Below, in pieces: positions 1 through 6,820 of a DNA stretch of 8,016 nt; positions within the stretch are counted from its first letter, which is position 1, and every line of letters starts with the position of its first letter. Origin of the DNA: an uncultured Clostridia bacterium (GTDB taxonomy: Bacteria > Bacillota_A > Clostridia > Oscillospirales > Oscillospiraceae). The stretch spans positions 1-8,016 of the forward strand of contig CASEPH010000059.1 of NCBI GenBank assembly GCA_949289625.1. Reading direction: 5' to 3'. A model generated the notes under the pieces. The model did no database searches. It saw only the letters and a program-made list of their open reading frames with translations, and was not told the DNA's origin. Position numbers and translations under genes: made by a program.

Positions 1-1
1 T

Positions 2-1894
2 ATGCCGAACAAGGATGTAGCTGCCCTGAAGGCAAAAATTGAGCAGGTCGATCATGTGGATACCGTGATCTGGTATGACACCCTGTTTGACCTTTCCGTC
101 CCCATGGAGCTGCTGCCGGATAAAATCTACACGGAATTCAATACCGACCATTCCACAATGATGGCCGTGTTCTTTGACAGCTCCACCTCCGCGGATATTA
201 CCATGGATGCGATTCGGGAGATCCGCGCTCTCTGCGGAAAGCAGTGCTATGTTTCCGGAATGTCTGCGCTGGTCACCGATCTGAAGGACCTCTGCGAACA
301 GGAAGAGCCGATCTATGTGGGCATTGCCGTGGCTCTGGCCTGCGGGGCTATGCTGCTGTTCCTGGATAGCTGGCTGGTGCCCTTTGTGTTCTTGGCTTCC
401 ATTGGTATGATGATCCTTCTGAATCTTGGATCCAATATTTTTATGGGCGAGATTTCCTATATTACCAAGGCCCTGTCCGCTGTTTTGCAGTTGGCCGTCA
501 CTATGGACTACTCCATCTTCCTATGGGAGAGTTACAACGAGCAGCGGGTAAATTACAGCGATAACAAGGAAGCCATGGCAGTGGCTATCCAGAAAACACT
601 GACCAGCGTAGTGGGCAGTTCCATTACCACTGTGGCAGGATTTATTTCCCTGTGCTTCATGTCCTTTACCATGGGCCGGGATTTGGGCATTGTCATGGCA
701 AAGGGCGTCCTGCTGGGCGTCATTGGCTGTGTGACTGTTCTGCCGGCCCTGATCCTGATTCTGGATAAGCCCTTACAGAAAACAAAGCACAAGGCATTGA
801 TTCCCAACATGGGCAAATTCGCAAAAGACATTGTCAAGGTGTTTTCCGTGTTTCTGGTCATCTTCGCTTTGCTGGTTCCGCCCGCCTATTACGGATACAG
901 CAAAACCAACGATGAAGTTTATCACGATATGGGCCAGTGCCTGCCCGAAGATATGGAATATGTCATCGCCAACAGTAAGCTTGCGGAGGATTTCAACATC
1001 GCCTCTACCCACATGCTGCTGATCGACACGGATCTTCCCACGAAGAATGTCCGCAAGATGATCGGCGAGATGGAACAGGTGGACGGTGTCAAATATGTTC
1101 TGGGTTTGGAGTCAGTGGTCGGCTCCCGTGTGCCGGAGGAAATCCTGCCGAATTCCGTTGTGGAGATTCTGAAAAGCGACAAATGGGAACTGATGCTCAT
1201 CAACTCGGAATATAAAGTTGCCAGTGACGAAGTAAACGAGCAGATTACACAGCTGAACGCCATTCTCAAGAGATATGACGAGGGCGGTATGCTGATTGGA
1301 GAAGCTCCGTGTATGAAAGACATGATCGAAACCACTGCCCATGACTTTAAGGTTGTCAACGCGGTATCGATTCTTGCCATCTTCCTCATTATTGCCCTGG
1401 TGGAAAAGAGCGTCTCCCTTCCGTTTATTCTGATCGCGGTCATTGAGTTTGCTATCTTTATCAACCTGGGATTGCCCCATTATTTGGGACAGAGTCTGCC
1501 GTTCATAGCGCCGATCTGTATCAGCACCATCCAGCTTGGCGCGACCGTGGATTACGCAATCCTGACGACCACCCGCTATAAAGCCGAGCGAGTCGCTGGC
1601 GCGCAGAAGAAACAGGCCGTGTGGACGGCGCTTACCGCGTCCATTCCGTCCATCATTATATCCGGCATGGGCCTGTTTGCTGCGACCTTTGGTGTCGCAC
1701 TTTACTCCAATATCGACATCATCAGCGCAATGTGTATGTTGATGGCAAGAGGCGCGGTGGTAAGTATGCTTTCCGTTATCTTTATTCTGCCAGCGTTGCT
1801 CCTTCTTTGTGACGGACTGGTTTGTGTAACCACGCTGGATATGCGGAAGATCCGGAAATCCCAAAATAGAACTGTGGAGGTAACATCGAAATGA
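2..1894 (+). CDS. MMPL/RND-superfamily exporter, 5'-truncated by window edge
   Basis: This is a multi-pass exporter of the MMPL (hydrophobe/amphiphile efflux) branch of the RND superfamily, which moves lipids or amphiphiles across the membrane using the proton gradient. The 630 visible residues begin inside the first extracytoplasmic domain. The first membrane helix and the true start lie upstream, so the ATG at position 2 is probably internal. Hydrophobic helices cluster at about 102-142, 153-175, 202-254 and 279-297, followed by a second soluble domain (300-445) and a second helix bundle at about 452-519 and 545-601. This is the expected duplicated layout. Each half carries the family Asp-Tyr pair in a central helix (TMDY at D169-Y170, TVDY at D517-Y518), matching the proton-relay pairs known in MmpL proteins. 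Its stop overlaps the next gene's start (ATGA), implying translational coupling. The substrate cannot be read from the sequence. Confidence 0.93.
   Translation: MPNKDVAALKAKIEQVDHVDTVIWYDTLFDLSVPMELLPDKIYTEFNTDHSTMMAVFFDSSTSADITMDAIREIRALCGKQCYVSGMSALVTDLKDLCEQEEPIYVGIAVALACGAMLLFLDSWLVPFVFLASIGMMILLNLGSNIFMGEISYITKALSAVLQLAVTMDYSIFLWESYNEQRVNYSDNKEAMAVAIQKTLTSVVGSSITTVAGFISLCFMSFTMGRDLGIVMAKGVLLGVIGCVTVLPALILILDKPLQKTKHKALIPNMGKFAKDIVKVFSVFLVIFALLVPPAYYGYSKTNDEVYHDMGQCLPEDMEYVIANSKLAEDFNIASTHMLLIDTDLPTKNVRKMIGEMEQVDGVKYVLGLESVVGSRVPEEILPNSVVEILKSDKWELMLINSEYKVASDEVNEQITQLNAILKRYDEGGMLIGEAPCMKDMIETTAHDFKVVNAVSILAIFLIIALVEKSVSLPFILIAVIEFAIFINLGLPHYLGQSLPFIAPICISTIQLGATVDYAILTTTRYKAERVAGAQKKQAVWTALTASIPSIIISGMGLFAATFGVALYSNIDIISAMCMLMARGAVVSMLSVIFILPALLLLCDGLVCVTTLDMRKIRKSQNRTVEVTSK
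1876..1880 (+). promoter_or_regulatory. Ribosome binding site of the LxxG-repeat protein gene
   Basis: GGAGG lies ten bases before the ATG at 1891, inside the end of the MMPL gene. It fixes the start of the downstream gene, which overlaps the MMPL stop codon by four bases. The two reading frames therefore belong to one transcript and are probably translationally coupled. Confidence 0.75.
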
Positions 1895-4089
1895 AAAACA
1901 GAGCGACGAAATTCATCTCGCTTGCGCTCTGCGCGGTGGTCTTGTTTGCTGCGGTCGGAACTTCCGTTTTCGCGCTGACGGGCGAAGGCAAAGAAAGCGA
2001 AGATGAGAATCAAGAAACAACCATAAATGCTTCGGCGGAGGCAGAAACATCCAAGGACGAAACCGTTTATGTGCTGGCCGGTGCGGATGGCACTGTGCAA
2101 AAGATCATCGTCAGTGATTGGATCAAAAATGCTATGGCCGCGGATTCGCTTGAAGATAAAACCGAGCTTTCAGACATCGAAAATATCAAGGGTGACGAAA
2201 GCTTTACCCTTGGCGGCGACAATAGCTGCGTATGGGATGCCCAAGGAAACGACATCTATTATCAGGGAAATATCGAAAAAGAGCTTCCTGTCCAAATGTC
2301 CGTCTGTTACACCTTGGATGGGCAAGCCATTGCTCCTGAGGCACTTGCCGGTCAAAGCGGCCATGTGACGATCCGCTTCGATTATCAGAATATGCAGTAT
2401 GAAGAAGTGCTGCTTGACGGAAAAACGGAAAAGATCTATGTTCCGTTTACCATGCTGACCGGGATGCTGCTGGATACGGAAGTCTTTCGAAATGTGACCA
2501 TCTCCAACGGAAAACTGATCAATGATGGGGACCGGATCGCGGTGGTCGGCATCGCGTTCCCTGGCTTACAGGAAGATCTGGCTATCAGTAAGGAGAAACT
2601 GGACATCCCGGATTATGTGGAGATCAGCGCCGATGTGGAGAACTTTGAAATGGGCATGACCATGACCCTTGCGACCACAGAGCTGTTTGGAGCCATAGAT
2701 TCTGATAAGCTTGATCTCCACGAATTGTCAGATGCCATGGCGGAACTGACGGATGCTATGGACCAGCTGATGGATGGCTCCTCCCAGCTCTATGATGGCC
2801 TGTGTACCCTGCTTGAAAAGTCAGGAGATCTGGTTTCCGGCATTAACAAGCTGGCGGAAGGCGCGGCACAGCTGAAAGCAGGAGCGGAGTCCCTGGACAG
2901 CGGCGCGGCCCAGCTTCAAGCAGGCGCTGCCCAGCTCTCCAGCGGACTGAATACTTTGAACGCCAACAGCAGCTCTTTGAACGGCGGCGCAAGACAGGTC
3001 TTTTCCTCTCTGCTGTCCATGGCCAATACACAGCTTTCCGAAGCAGGGCTTTCTGTACCGGCCCTGACAATTGACAACTACGCCAGTGTTTTGGATGGTG
3101 TTATTGCCTCTTTGGATGATACAGCGGTCTATCAAGCTGCGCTGGAGCAGGTTACGGCTACTGTCAATGCCAATCGGGGTATGATCGAGGAGAAAGTCAC
3201 CGAGGCGGTCCAGGCACAGGTGGAAGCGGAAGTGTCTGCCCAAGTGACGGCTGCCGTCCAGGAAACGGTTACGCAGGCTGTCCATGAAAATGAGGCCCAG
3301 TTCCGGGCGGCGGTCATCCAGCAGGCGCTGGGCATGACAGTAGAGGAATACAAGGCTGCGATAGAAGCCGGACTCGTTACGCAGGAACAGCAGGATGCCG
3401 TGAATGCCGCTGTAGAAGCTGCTATGCAAGCAGAAATTGACGCAAGAATGCAGCGTGAAGAAATCCAGGCGCAGATCAACGCGGTTACACAACAGACGGT
3501 TGGGGAACAAATGCAGAGTGATGAGATCCAGGCGTTAATTGCCTCCAATACAGAACTGCAAGTGCAGCAGGCAATCTCCGAGGCCATGAGTTCCGATGCA
3601 GTCCAAGCGCAGTTAAGCGCGGCGGCAGAAGGCGCAAAATCCGTGATCGCGCTGAAGTCCTCCCTGGACAGCTATAATGCGTTTTATCTAGGTCTTATTA
3701 CATACACTTCCGGCGTTTCCAGCGCCGCCGCCGGTGCAAATGAATTGAAAACCGGTGCGGATGCCTTAAAAGCCGGAACCTCGGAATTGTCTGCCGGCGC
3801 CGCCGAGCTGCTTCAGGGAATCCAGACGATGAAAGACAGTGCGCCTGCGCTTGTGGATGGGATTACGCAGCTTCGGGATGGCTCCATGGAACTGTCCGAC
3901 GGGTTGAAGCAATTCAATGAGGAAGGCATCCAAAAATTGATTGAAGCCGTAGATGGCGACTTAGATGGACTTTCCAACAGAATCCGTGTGACCGCTGATG
4001 TGGCGAAACACTATACATCTTTTTCTGGAATCAGCGAGGATATGGATGGAGATGTAAAATTCATATATAAAACGGATTCTATTGAATAA
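1891..4089 (+). CDS. Secreted LxxG heptad-repeat / coiled-coil protein paired with MMPL exporter
   Basis: The product has 732 residues. Residues 1-28 form a classical signal peptide: basic start, hydrophobic core, and a VFA site before LTGEGK. An acidic linker follows (about 31-55), then a beta-rich-looking globular region (about 56-265). A first block of x-x-x-Leu-x-x-Gly repeats spans about 293-355 (such as AAQLKAGAESLDSGAAQL), a Gln/Ala/Glu-rich predicted coiled coil about 430-580, and a second repeat block about 610-675 (such as GANELKTGADALKAGTSEL). The repeat matches the pattern known from YhgE/Pip-type and TIGR03057 proteins. Unlike YhgE/Pip proteins, there is no C-terminal membrane bundle; the protein ends in a short polar tail (KFIYKTDSIE). 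It is therefore probably released, or held by the exporter. The MMPL overlap suggests an accessory or periplasm-like adaptor role, but the function is unknown. The start is supported by GGAGG at 1876-1880. Confidence 0.88.
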   Translation: MKNRATKFISLALCAVVLFAAVGTSVFALTGEGKESEDENQETTINASAEAETSKDETVYVLAGADGTVQKIIVSDWIKNAMAADSLEDKTELSDIENIKGDESFTLGGDNSCVWDAQGNDIYYQGNIEKELPVQMSVCYTLDGQAIAPEALAGQSGHVTIRFDYQNMQYEEVLLDGKTEKIYVPFTMLTGMLLDTEVFRNVTISNGKLINDGDRIAVVGIAFPGLQEDLAISKEKLDIPDYVEISADVENFEMGMTMTLATTELFGAIDSDKLDLHELSDAMAELTDAMDQLMDGSSQLYDGLCTLLEKSGDLVSGINKLAEGAAQLKAGAESLDSGAAQLQAGAAQLSSGLNTLNANSSSLNGGARQVFSSLLSMANTQLSEAGLSVPALTIDNYASVLDGVIASLDDTAVYQAALEQVTATVNANRGMIEEKVTEAVQAQVEAEVSAQVTAAVQETVTQAVHENEAQFRAAVIQQALGMTVEEYKAAIEAGLVTQEQQDAVNAAVEAAMQAEIDARMQREEIQAQINAVTQQTVGEQMQSDEIQALIASNTELQVQQAISEAMSSDAVQAQLSAAAEGAKSVIALKSSLDSYNAFYLGLITYTSGVSSAAAGANELKTGADALKAGTSELSAGAAELLQGIQTMKDSAPALVDGITQLRDGSMELSDGLKQFNEEGIQKLIEAVDGDLDGLSNRIRVTADVAKHYTSFSGISEDMDGDVKFIYKTDSIE

Positions 4090-4114
4090 TCAAATAGAAG
4101 AAGCGGTTGTGTGT

Positions 4115-4163
4115 GCGGCCACCATAACATCAATGTTACGGTGGCCGCCTACGGGGTTTTAAA
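4115..4163 (+). terminator. Strong hairpin, probable transcription terminator after the MMPL unit
   Basis: An inverted repeat pairs 4115-4128 (GCGGCCACCATAAC) with 4135-4148 (GTTACGGTGGCCGC). It has one A-C mismatch and an extra A-T closing pair, leaving a four-base TCAA loop. It starts 25 bases after the stop of the repeat-protein gene and is followed, after CTACGGGG, by only four T residues (4157-4160). The stem is very stable, but the T-run is short and set back, so it may terminate inefficiently or work with Rho, or mainly protect the 3' end of the transcript. Confidence 0.65.
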
Positions 4164-4285
4164 TGGGCAGAATTATAACATATTTCCTTTGGTTCATTCT
4201 CTACACAGTTTCATTGAATGGCTGTATGAAACAATTATTTGTTCCATCGCCTATTATATATAGGCGGCTAAAGAGAAAAGCCGTT
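4163..4285 (+). pseudogene. Decayed 5' fragment of a CmpB-type (putative ABC transporter type IV) membrane protein gene
   Basis: From the ATG at 4163 the frame reads MGRIITYFLWFILY. Dropping two bases (a duplicated AC at 4205-4206) makes the next codons read SFIEWLYETIICSIAYY, followed by a TAG at 4261-4263. The joined string YFLWFILYSFIEWLYETIICSI closely resembles the first transmembrane segment of the CmpB/PF06541 family, whose members usually begin FxxxYSFxGWxxExxxCS, then a K/R-rich stretch and RGFLNGP. A K/R-rich stretch (RRLKRK) does appear in the original frame near 4261-4278, but the NRGFLNGP signature and the remaining roughly 150 or more residues are absent. I infer a gene inactivated by a small insertion and then largely deleted. 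The family assignment is from memory of the motif and rests on a short stretch. Confidence 0.6.
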
Positions 4286-4350
4286 GTTACTGAAGCGACG
4301 AAATGTAAGAGCCTTCAAACTAATTGGCTGGTCAGCGGTTCAACAGGCAA

Positions 4351-4356
4351 AAGGAG
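4351..4356 (+). promoter_or_regulatory. Ribosome binding site fixing the start of the PgsA-VTT gene
   Basis: AAGGAG stands six bases before the ATG at 4363. This decides against the longer reading that would begin at the TTG at 4324, which has no such motif ahead of it and would add 13 polar residues before the family's usual N-terminus. Confidence 0.8.
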
Positions 4357-4362
4357 TACAGT

Positions 4363-5595
4363 ATGCAAAGAAAATATTTAAAAAAAGAGAATATACTTAC
4401 AATTCCAAATCTGTTGAGCCTGATTCGGATTCTTTTGATTCCGTTCATCATCTGGTTATATTGTGCGCAAAAAGCGTATCTGTGCACAATCATTGTGATT
4501 GCGCTTTCTGGATTCACAGATATTATTGACGGAAAAATTGCCAGAAAATTTAACATGGTTTCCGATGTTGGAAAGGTGCTGGATCCGGTTGCTGATAAGC
4601 TGACGCAAGCTACGCTGGTGATCTGTCTGACTGCCCGGTATCCGTGGATGTGGGCGCTTCTGGCATTATTCGCCGTAAAAGAATGTCTGATGCTTCTATG
4701 GGGATATCTGACACTGAAGATCACAGATACGATCAACAGCGCAAAATGGTACGGCAAACTCAGTACAGTCGTGCTTTATGCCGTTATGATGATCCTGATC
4801 CTTTTTGTGGATATTCCGGAAGCGGGAGCCGAGGCACTCATGCTGTTGTGCGGTGGGATTATACTACTGTCCCTTGTAATGTACGGCCGATTTTACCATG
4901 CGATATTGGATCAGGCTCCATCTGGAAGCCAGCAACAAAAGACTTTACGCACTGCACGAAATGTCGTTCTGGGCCTGATTTGGGTGGGAATTATTGTAAT
5001 TTGCTTTCTCCATCGGAAAGAACTGTCTGCGGAAGAAATTGCACGCTATACACCCGGGAACCCCTGGCTTGCCGGCATTGTAATGCTGGCGCTGTTTGCG
5101 CTGAAAAGTCTGAGCATCGTCATCTATTCTGGAGTTCTTTATGCCGCAAACGGAATTCTCTTCCCCCTTCCGGTGGCAATCCTTTTGAATCTGATTGGTA
5201 CAGTAATCATGGTGACCTTGCCATACCAGATTGGGAGAAGAACTGGGGCTTCCGCAGTGGATGATATCCGGGCAAAGTACCCAAAAACAGAAGCAATCCA
5301 TAGCTTAAGGGCAAAGAATGATTTCCTCTTTTCCTTCCTTGTCCGTATGGTTCGCTTACCCAGTGATGTAGCCAGCTTATATATGGGAGCAGTTCATGTC
5401 GAGTACAAAAAATACCTCTTGGGAAGTCTGTTGGGGATGCTTCCCCATACAATTACCTACCCCATCATGGGTATGAGCATTCAGGATATTCGTTCTCCGC
5501 AGTTTATTATTTCGCTTTGCGCGGAAATTGCCTATATCCTGGTCACTTCAGCAGTTTACACATTATATCGCAAAAAGAATAAGGCAGACCAATAA
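4363..5595 (+). CDS. CDP-alcohol phosphatidyltransferase (PgsA-like) fused to a TVP38/VTT (DedA-like) domain
   Basis: The product has 410 residues and two membrane domains. Residues 1-180 are a CDP-alcohol phosphatidyltransferase of the PgsA type, which joins CDP-diacylglycerol to an alcohol such as glycerol-3-phosphate. The N-terminus shows the typical TIPNLLSLIRILLIP segment. The full catalytic signature D-x2-DG-x2-AR-x8-G-x3-D-x3-D is intact at D53, D56, G57, A60, R61, G70, D74 and D78. Ordinary PgsA is about 180 residues, so the remaining 230 are extra. After a polar linker (about 184-198) comes a hydrophobic helix (about 200-216), then a VTT/SNARE-associated domain from about 235 to 404. 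This domain carries the Gly-rich membrane hairpin region (GVLYAANGILFPLP) and the Arg-x-Pro region (VRLPSDVASLYMGAVHVEY) before YLLGSLLGMLPHT. VTT/DedA proteins are linked to lipid movement between leaflets. A role coupling phospholipid synthesis to translocation is inference. Substrate alcohol unknown; pgsA itself may lie elsewhere. Confidence 0.9.
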   Translation: MQRKYLKKENILTIPNLLSLIRILLIPFIIWLYCAQKAYLCTIIVIALSGFTDIIDGKIARKFNMVSDVGKVLDPVADKLTQATLVICLTARYPWMWALLALFAVKECLMLLWGYLTLKITDTINSAKWYGKLSTVVLYAVMMILILFVDIPEAGAEALMLLCGGIILLSLVMYGRFYHAILDQAPSGSQQQKTLRTARNVVLGLIWVGIIVICFLHRKELSAEEIARYTPGNPWLAGIVMLALFALKSLSIVIYSGVLYAANGILFPLPVAILLNLIGTVIMVTLPYQIGRRTGASAVDDIRAKYPKTEAIHSLRAKNDFLFSFLVRMVRLPSDVASLYMGAVHVEYKKYLLGSLLGMLPHTITYPIMGMSIQDIRSPQFIISLCAEIAYILVTSAVYTLYRKKNKADQ

Positions 5596-5659
5596 ATGGA
5601 TGTGGACGGCAATATGCACCGTTTGAGGGTGAACCCAGACACACACAAAGGAGACGAAT

Positions 5660-6517
5660 ATGGACGGAAAGATTGCAATCTTAACAGATACCAACAGTGG
5701 AATTACCCCAGACCAGGCGGCCTGGTATGGTATCTATCTGGTGGCAATGCCGGTGATCATTGATGATGAAACCTATTTCGAGAATGAATCTATTTTTCAG
5801 GAGGAATTCTTTCAGCGCCTGCGCGAGGGCGCGTGTGTCAGTACCTCTCAGCCGGCACCGGGTATGCTGATGGATTGTTGGGATAGTCTGCTGGAGCATT
5901 ATGATGAGATTATTTATTTGCCAATGTCCAGTGGACTTTCCGGCAGCTGTCAAACTGCTACCATACTGGCGGAGGAGTACGGAGGCAGCGTCCATGTGGT
6001 GGATAACCACAGAATTTCCGTGACGCTGCGCCAGTCGGTACTGGAGGCAAAACATCTGGCTGGTCAGGGAAAAACAGCCCAGGAGATCGTTGCGTATCTG
6101 GAGAAAGACGGACTGGAGTCCAGTATCTACGTGGCAGTGAACACACTGGAATACCTGAAAAAAAGCGGTCGTGTTACAGCTGCAGGCGCGGCAATTGGAA
6201 CAATTCTGAATATCAAGCCGGTTCTGCAGATTCAGGGCGGCAAGCTGGACGCCTATAGAAAAGCGCGGGGTATGCGGCCTGCTATGCAGACAATGATTGG
6301 CGGACTGAAGCATGACCAGGTGGGTCGATTTGCCGGACAGAAGCTGACAATCCGCGCAGCCTATTCCGGGGATGCCGAAGCCGGAGCCGCCTGGCAGGCA
6401 GAACTGCAAAAGGCATTTCCGGAAATGACCATCGGGCTGGATCCCCTGCCAATCAGCATTTCCTGCCATACGGGTGATGGTGCTCTTGGCGTTGGTATGA
6501 TGAAAGATATTTTGTAA
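5660..6517 (+). CDS. DegV family fatty-acid-binding protein (FakB-like)
   Basis: At 285 residues this is the usual length of the DegV family, whose FakB members bind a fatty acid and present it to the FakA kinase for phosphorylation and entry into phospholipid synthesis. Visible landmarks in order are the N-terminal IAILTDTNSGIT (7-16), STSQPAP (61-67), the SSGLSGS loop (90-96), LEYLKKSGRV (163-172), NIKPVL (184-189), KARG (201-204) and a C-terminal CHTGDGALGVG (269-279). In FakB the Thr of the TSQP motif, the Ser of LSG and the C-terminal His contact the fatty-acid carboxylate; T62, S94 and H270 are the matching residues here. The C-terminal motif is usually HTGPGALG, and here the Pro is Asp. 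The gene is preceded by AAAGGAG (5647-5653) six bases before ATG. It lies 64 bases after the PgsA-VTT gene, probably in the same transcript. No FakA gene is in view. Confidence 0.92.
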   Translation: MDGKIAILTDTNSGITPDQAAWYGIYLVAMPVIIDDETYFENESIFQEEFFQRLREGACVSTSQPAPGMLMDCWDSLLEHYDEIIYLPMSSGLSGSCQTATILAEEYGGSVHVVDNHRISVTLRQSVLEAKHLAGQGKTAQEIVAYLEKDGLESSIYVAVNTLEYLKKSGRVTAAGAAIGTILNIKPVLQIQGGKLDAYRKARGMRPAMQTMIGGLKHDQVGRFAGQKLTIRAAYSGDAEAGAAWQAELQKAFPEMTIGLDPLPISISCHTGDGALGVGMMKDIL

Positions 6518-6541
6518 AGGGAAAGGAGCGGAAACGAGCAT

Positions 6542-6772
6542 ATGAAAACTGGCGTTGTGGATGTAGGCGGTGGCTTGCGGGGAGTATATACTGCCGGCGT
6601 TTTTGATTACTGTTTAGATCAGGATATCCGATTTGATCTGGGCGTTGGTGTTTCCGCTGGAAGCGCCAATGTTGCTTCCTACATTGCCAGATAAAAGAAG
6701 CGAAACTATTCCTTTTATACGGAGTATCCCTTCCGAAAGGAATATATGAGTGTTGGAAATTTCTTTCTGTAA
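6542..6772 (+). pseudogene. Patatin-like phospholipase, broken by an in-frame stop and truncated
   Basis: The frame opens at ATG 6542 behind AAAGGAG (6522-6528), 24 bases after the DegV stop. It encodes 50 residues with both patatin active-site elements: the oxyanion-hole glycines in VDVGGGLRGVYTAGVFD and the nucleophile-elbow GVSAGSANVASY (S39). A TAA follows at 6692-6694. Reading on in the same frame gives RNYSFYTEYPFRKEYMSVGNFF, which continues the patatin family sequence, up to another TAA at 6770-6772. The first stop sits where homologs commonly have Gln, so it is readily explained as CAA to TAA. Weak similarity may run on to about 6796 (SY then L and I spacing). About 200 residues, including the catalytic Asp of the Ser-Asp dyad, are missing, because the next gene begins at 6821. 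Intact homologs are around 280 residues. The 50-residue peptide could still be translated but would not be an enzyme. Confidence 0.85.
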
Positions 6773-6820
6773 CACTCCTACCAAAGGCTTTTTATCATAA
6801 AGAGAAAGGAACACTCCCCT

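Noticed and set aside
1112..1864. A long antisense open frame (250 codons) within the MMPL gene, with others antisense to the repeat protein, DegV and hydrolase genes.
   Set aside because: Their products have no recognisable motifs and odd compositions, and they mirror strongly supported + strand genes; they are codon-bias shadows.
2821..3000. The repetitive stretch in the secreted protein gene considered as a CRISPR array or tandem DNA repeat.
   Set aside because: The repetition is in the protein pattern (LxxG), not in identical DNA units with spacers; the frame stays open throughout.
4200..4350. AT-rich stretch with TATTATATATAG considered as a promoter for the PgsA-VTT gene.
   Set aside because: No -35-like hexamer stands at the right distance, and the stretch is explained as part of the CmpB remnant. 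A promoter probably exists somewhere between 4149 and 4350, but I cannot place it.
4324..4362. A TTG start at 4324 for the PgsA-VTT gene.
   Set aside because: AAGGAG at 4351-4356 is ideally spaced for the ATG at 4363, and the extra 13 residues do not look like the family's N-terminus.
4163..4381. A 72-codon open frame starting at ATG 4163 taken as a small protein gene.
   Set aside because: It only looks family-like for its first 14 codons; the family sequence then continues in another frame. There is no ribosome binding site of its own, and its tail overlaps the start of the PgsA-VTT gene. It is better described as a gene remnant.
5596..5659. An ATG right after the PgsA-VTT stop (5596), opening a short frame across the gap into the DegV gene.
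   Set aside because: It has no ribosome binding site, runs out of frame through the DegV gene, and its product resembles nothing.
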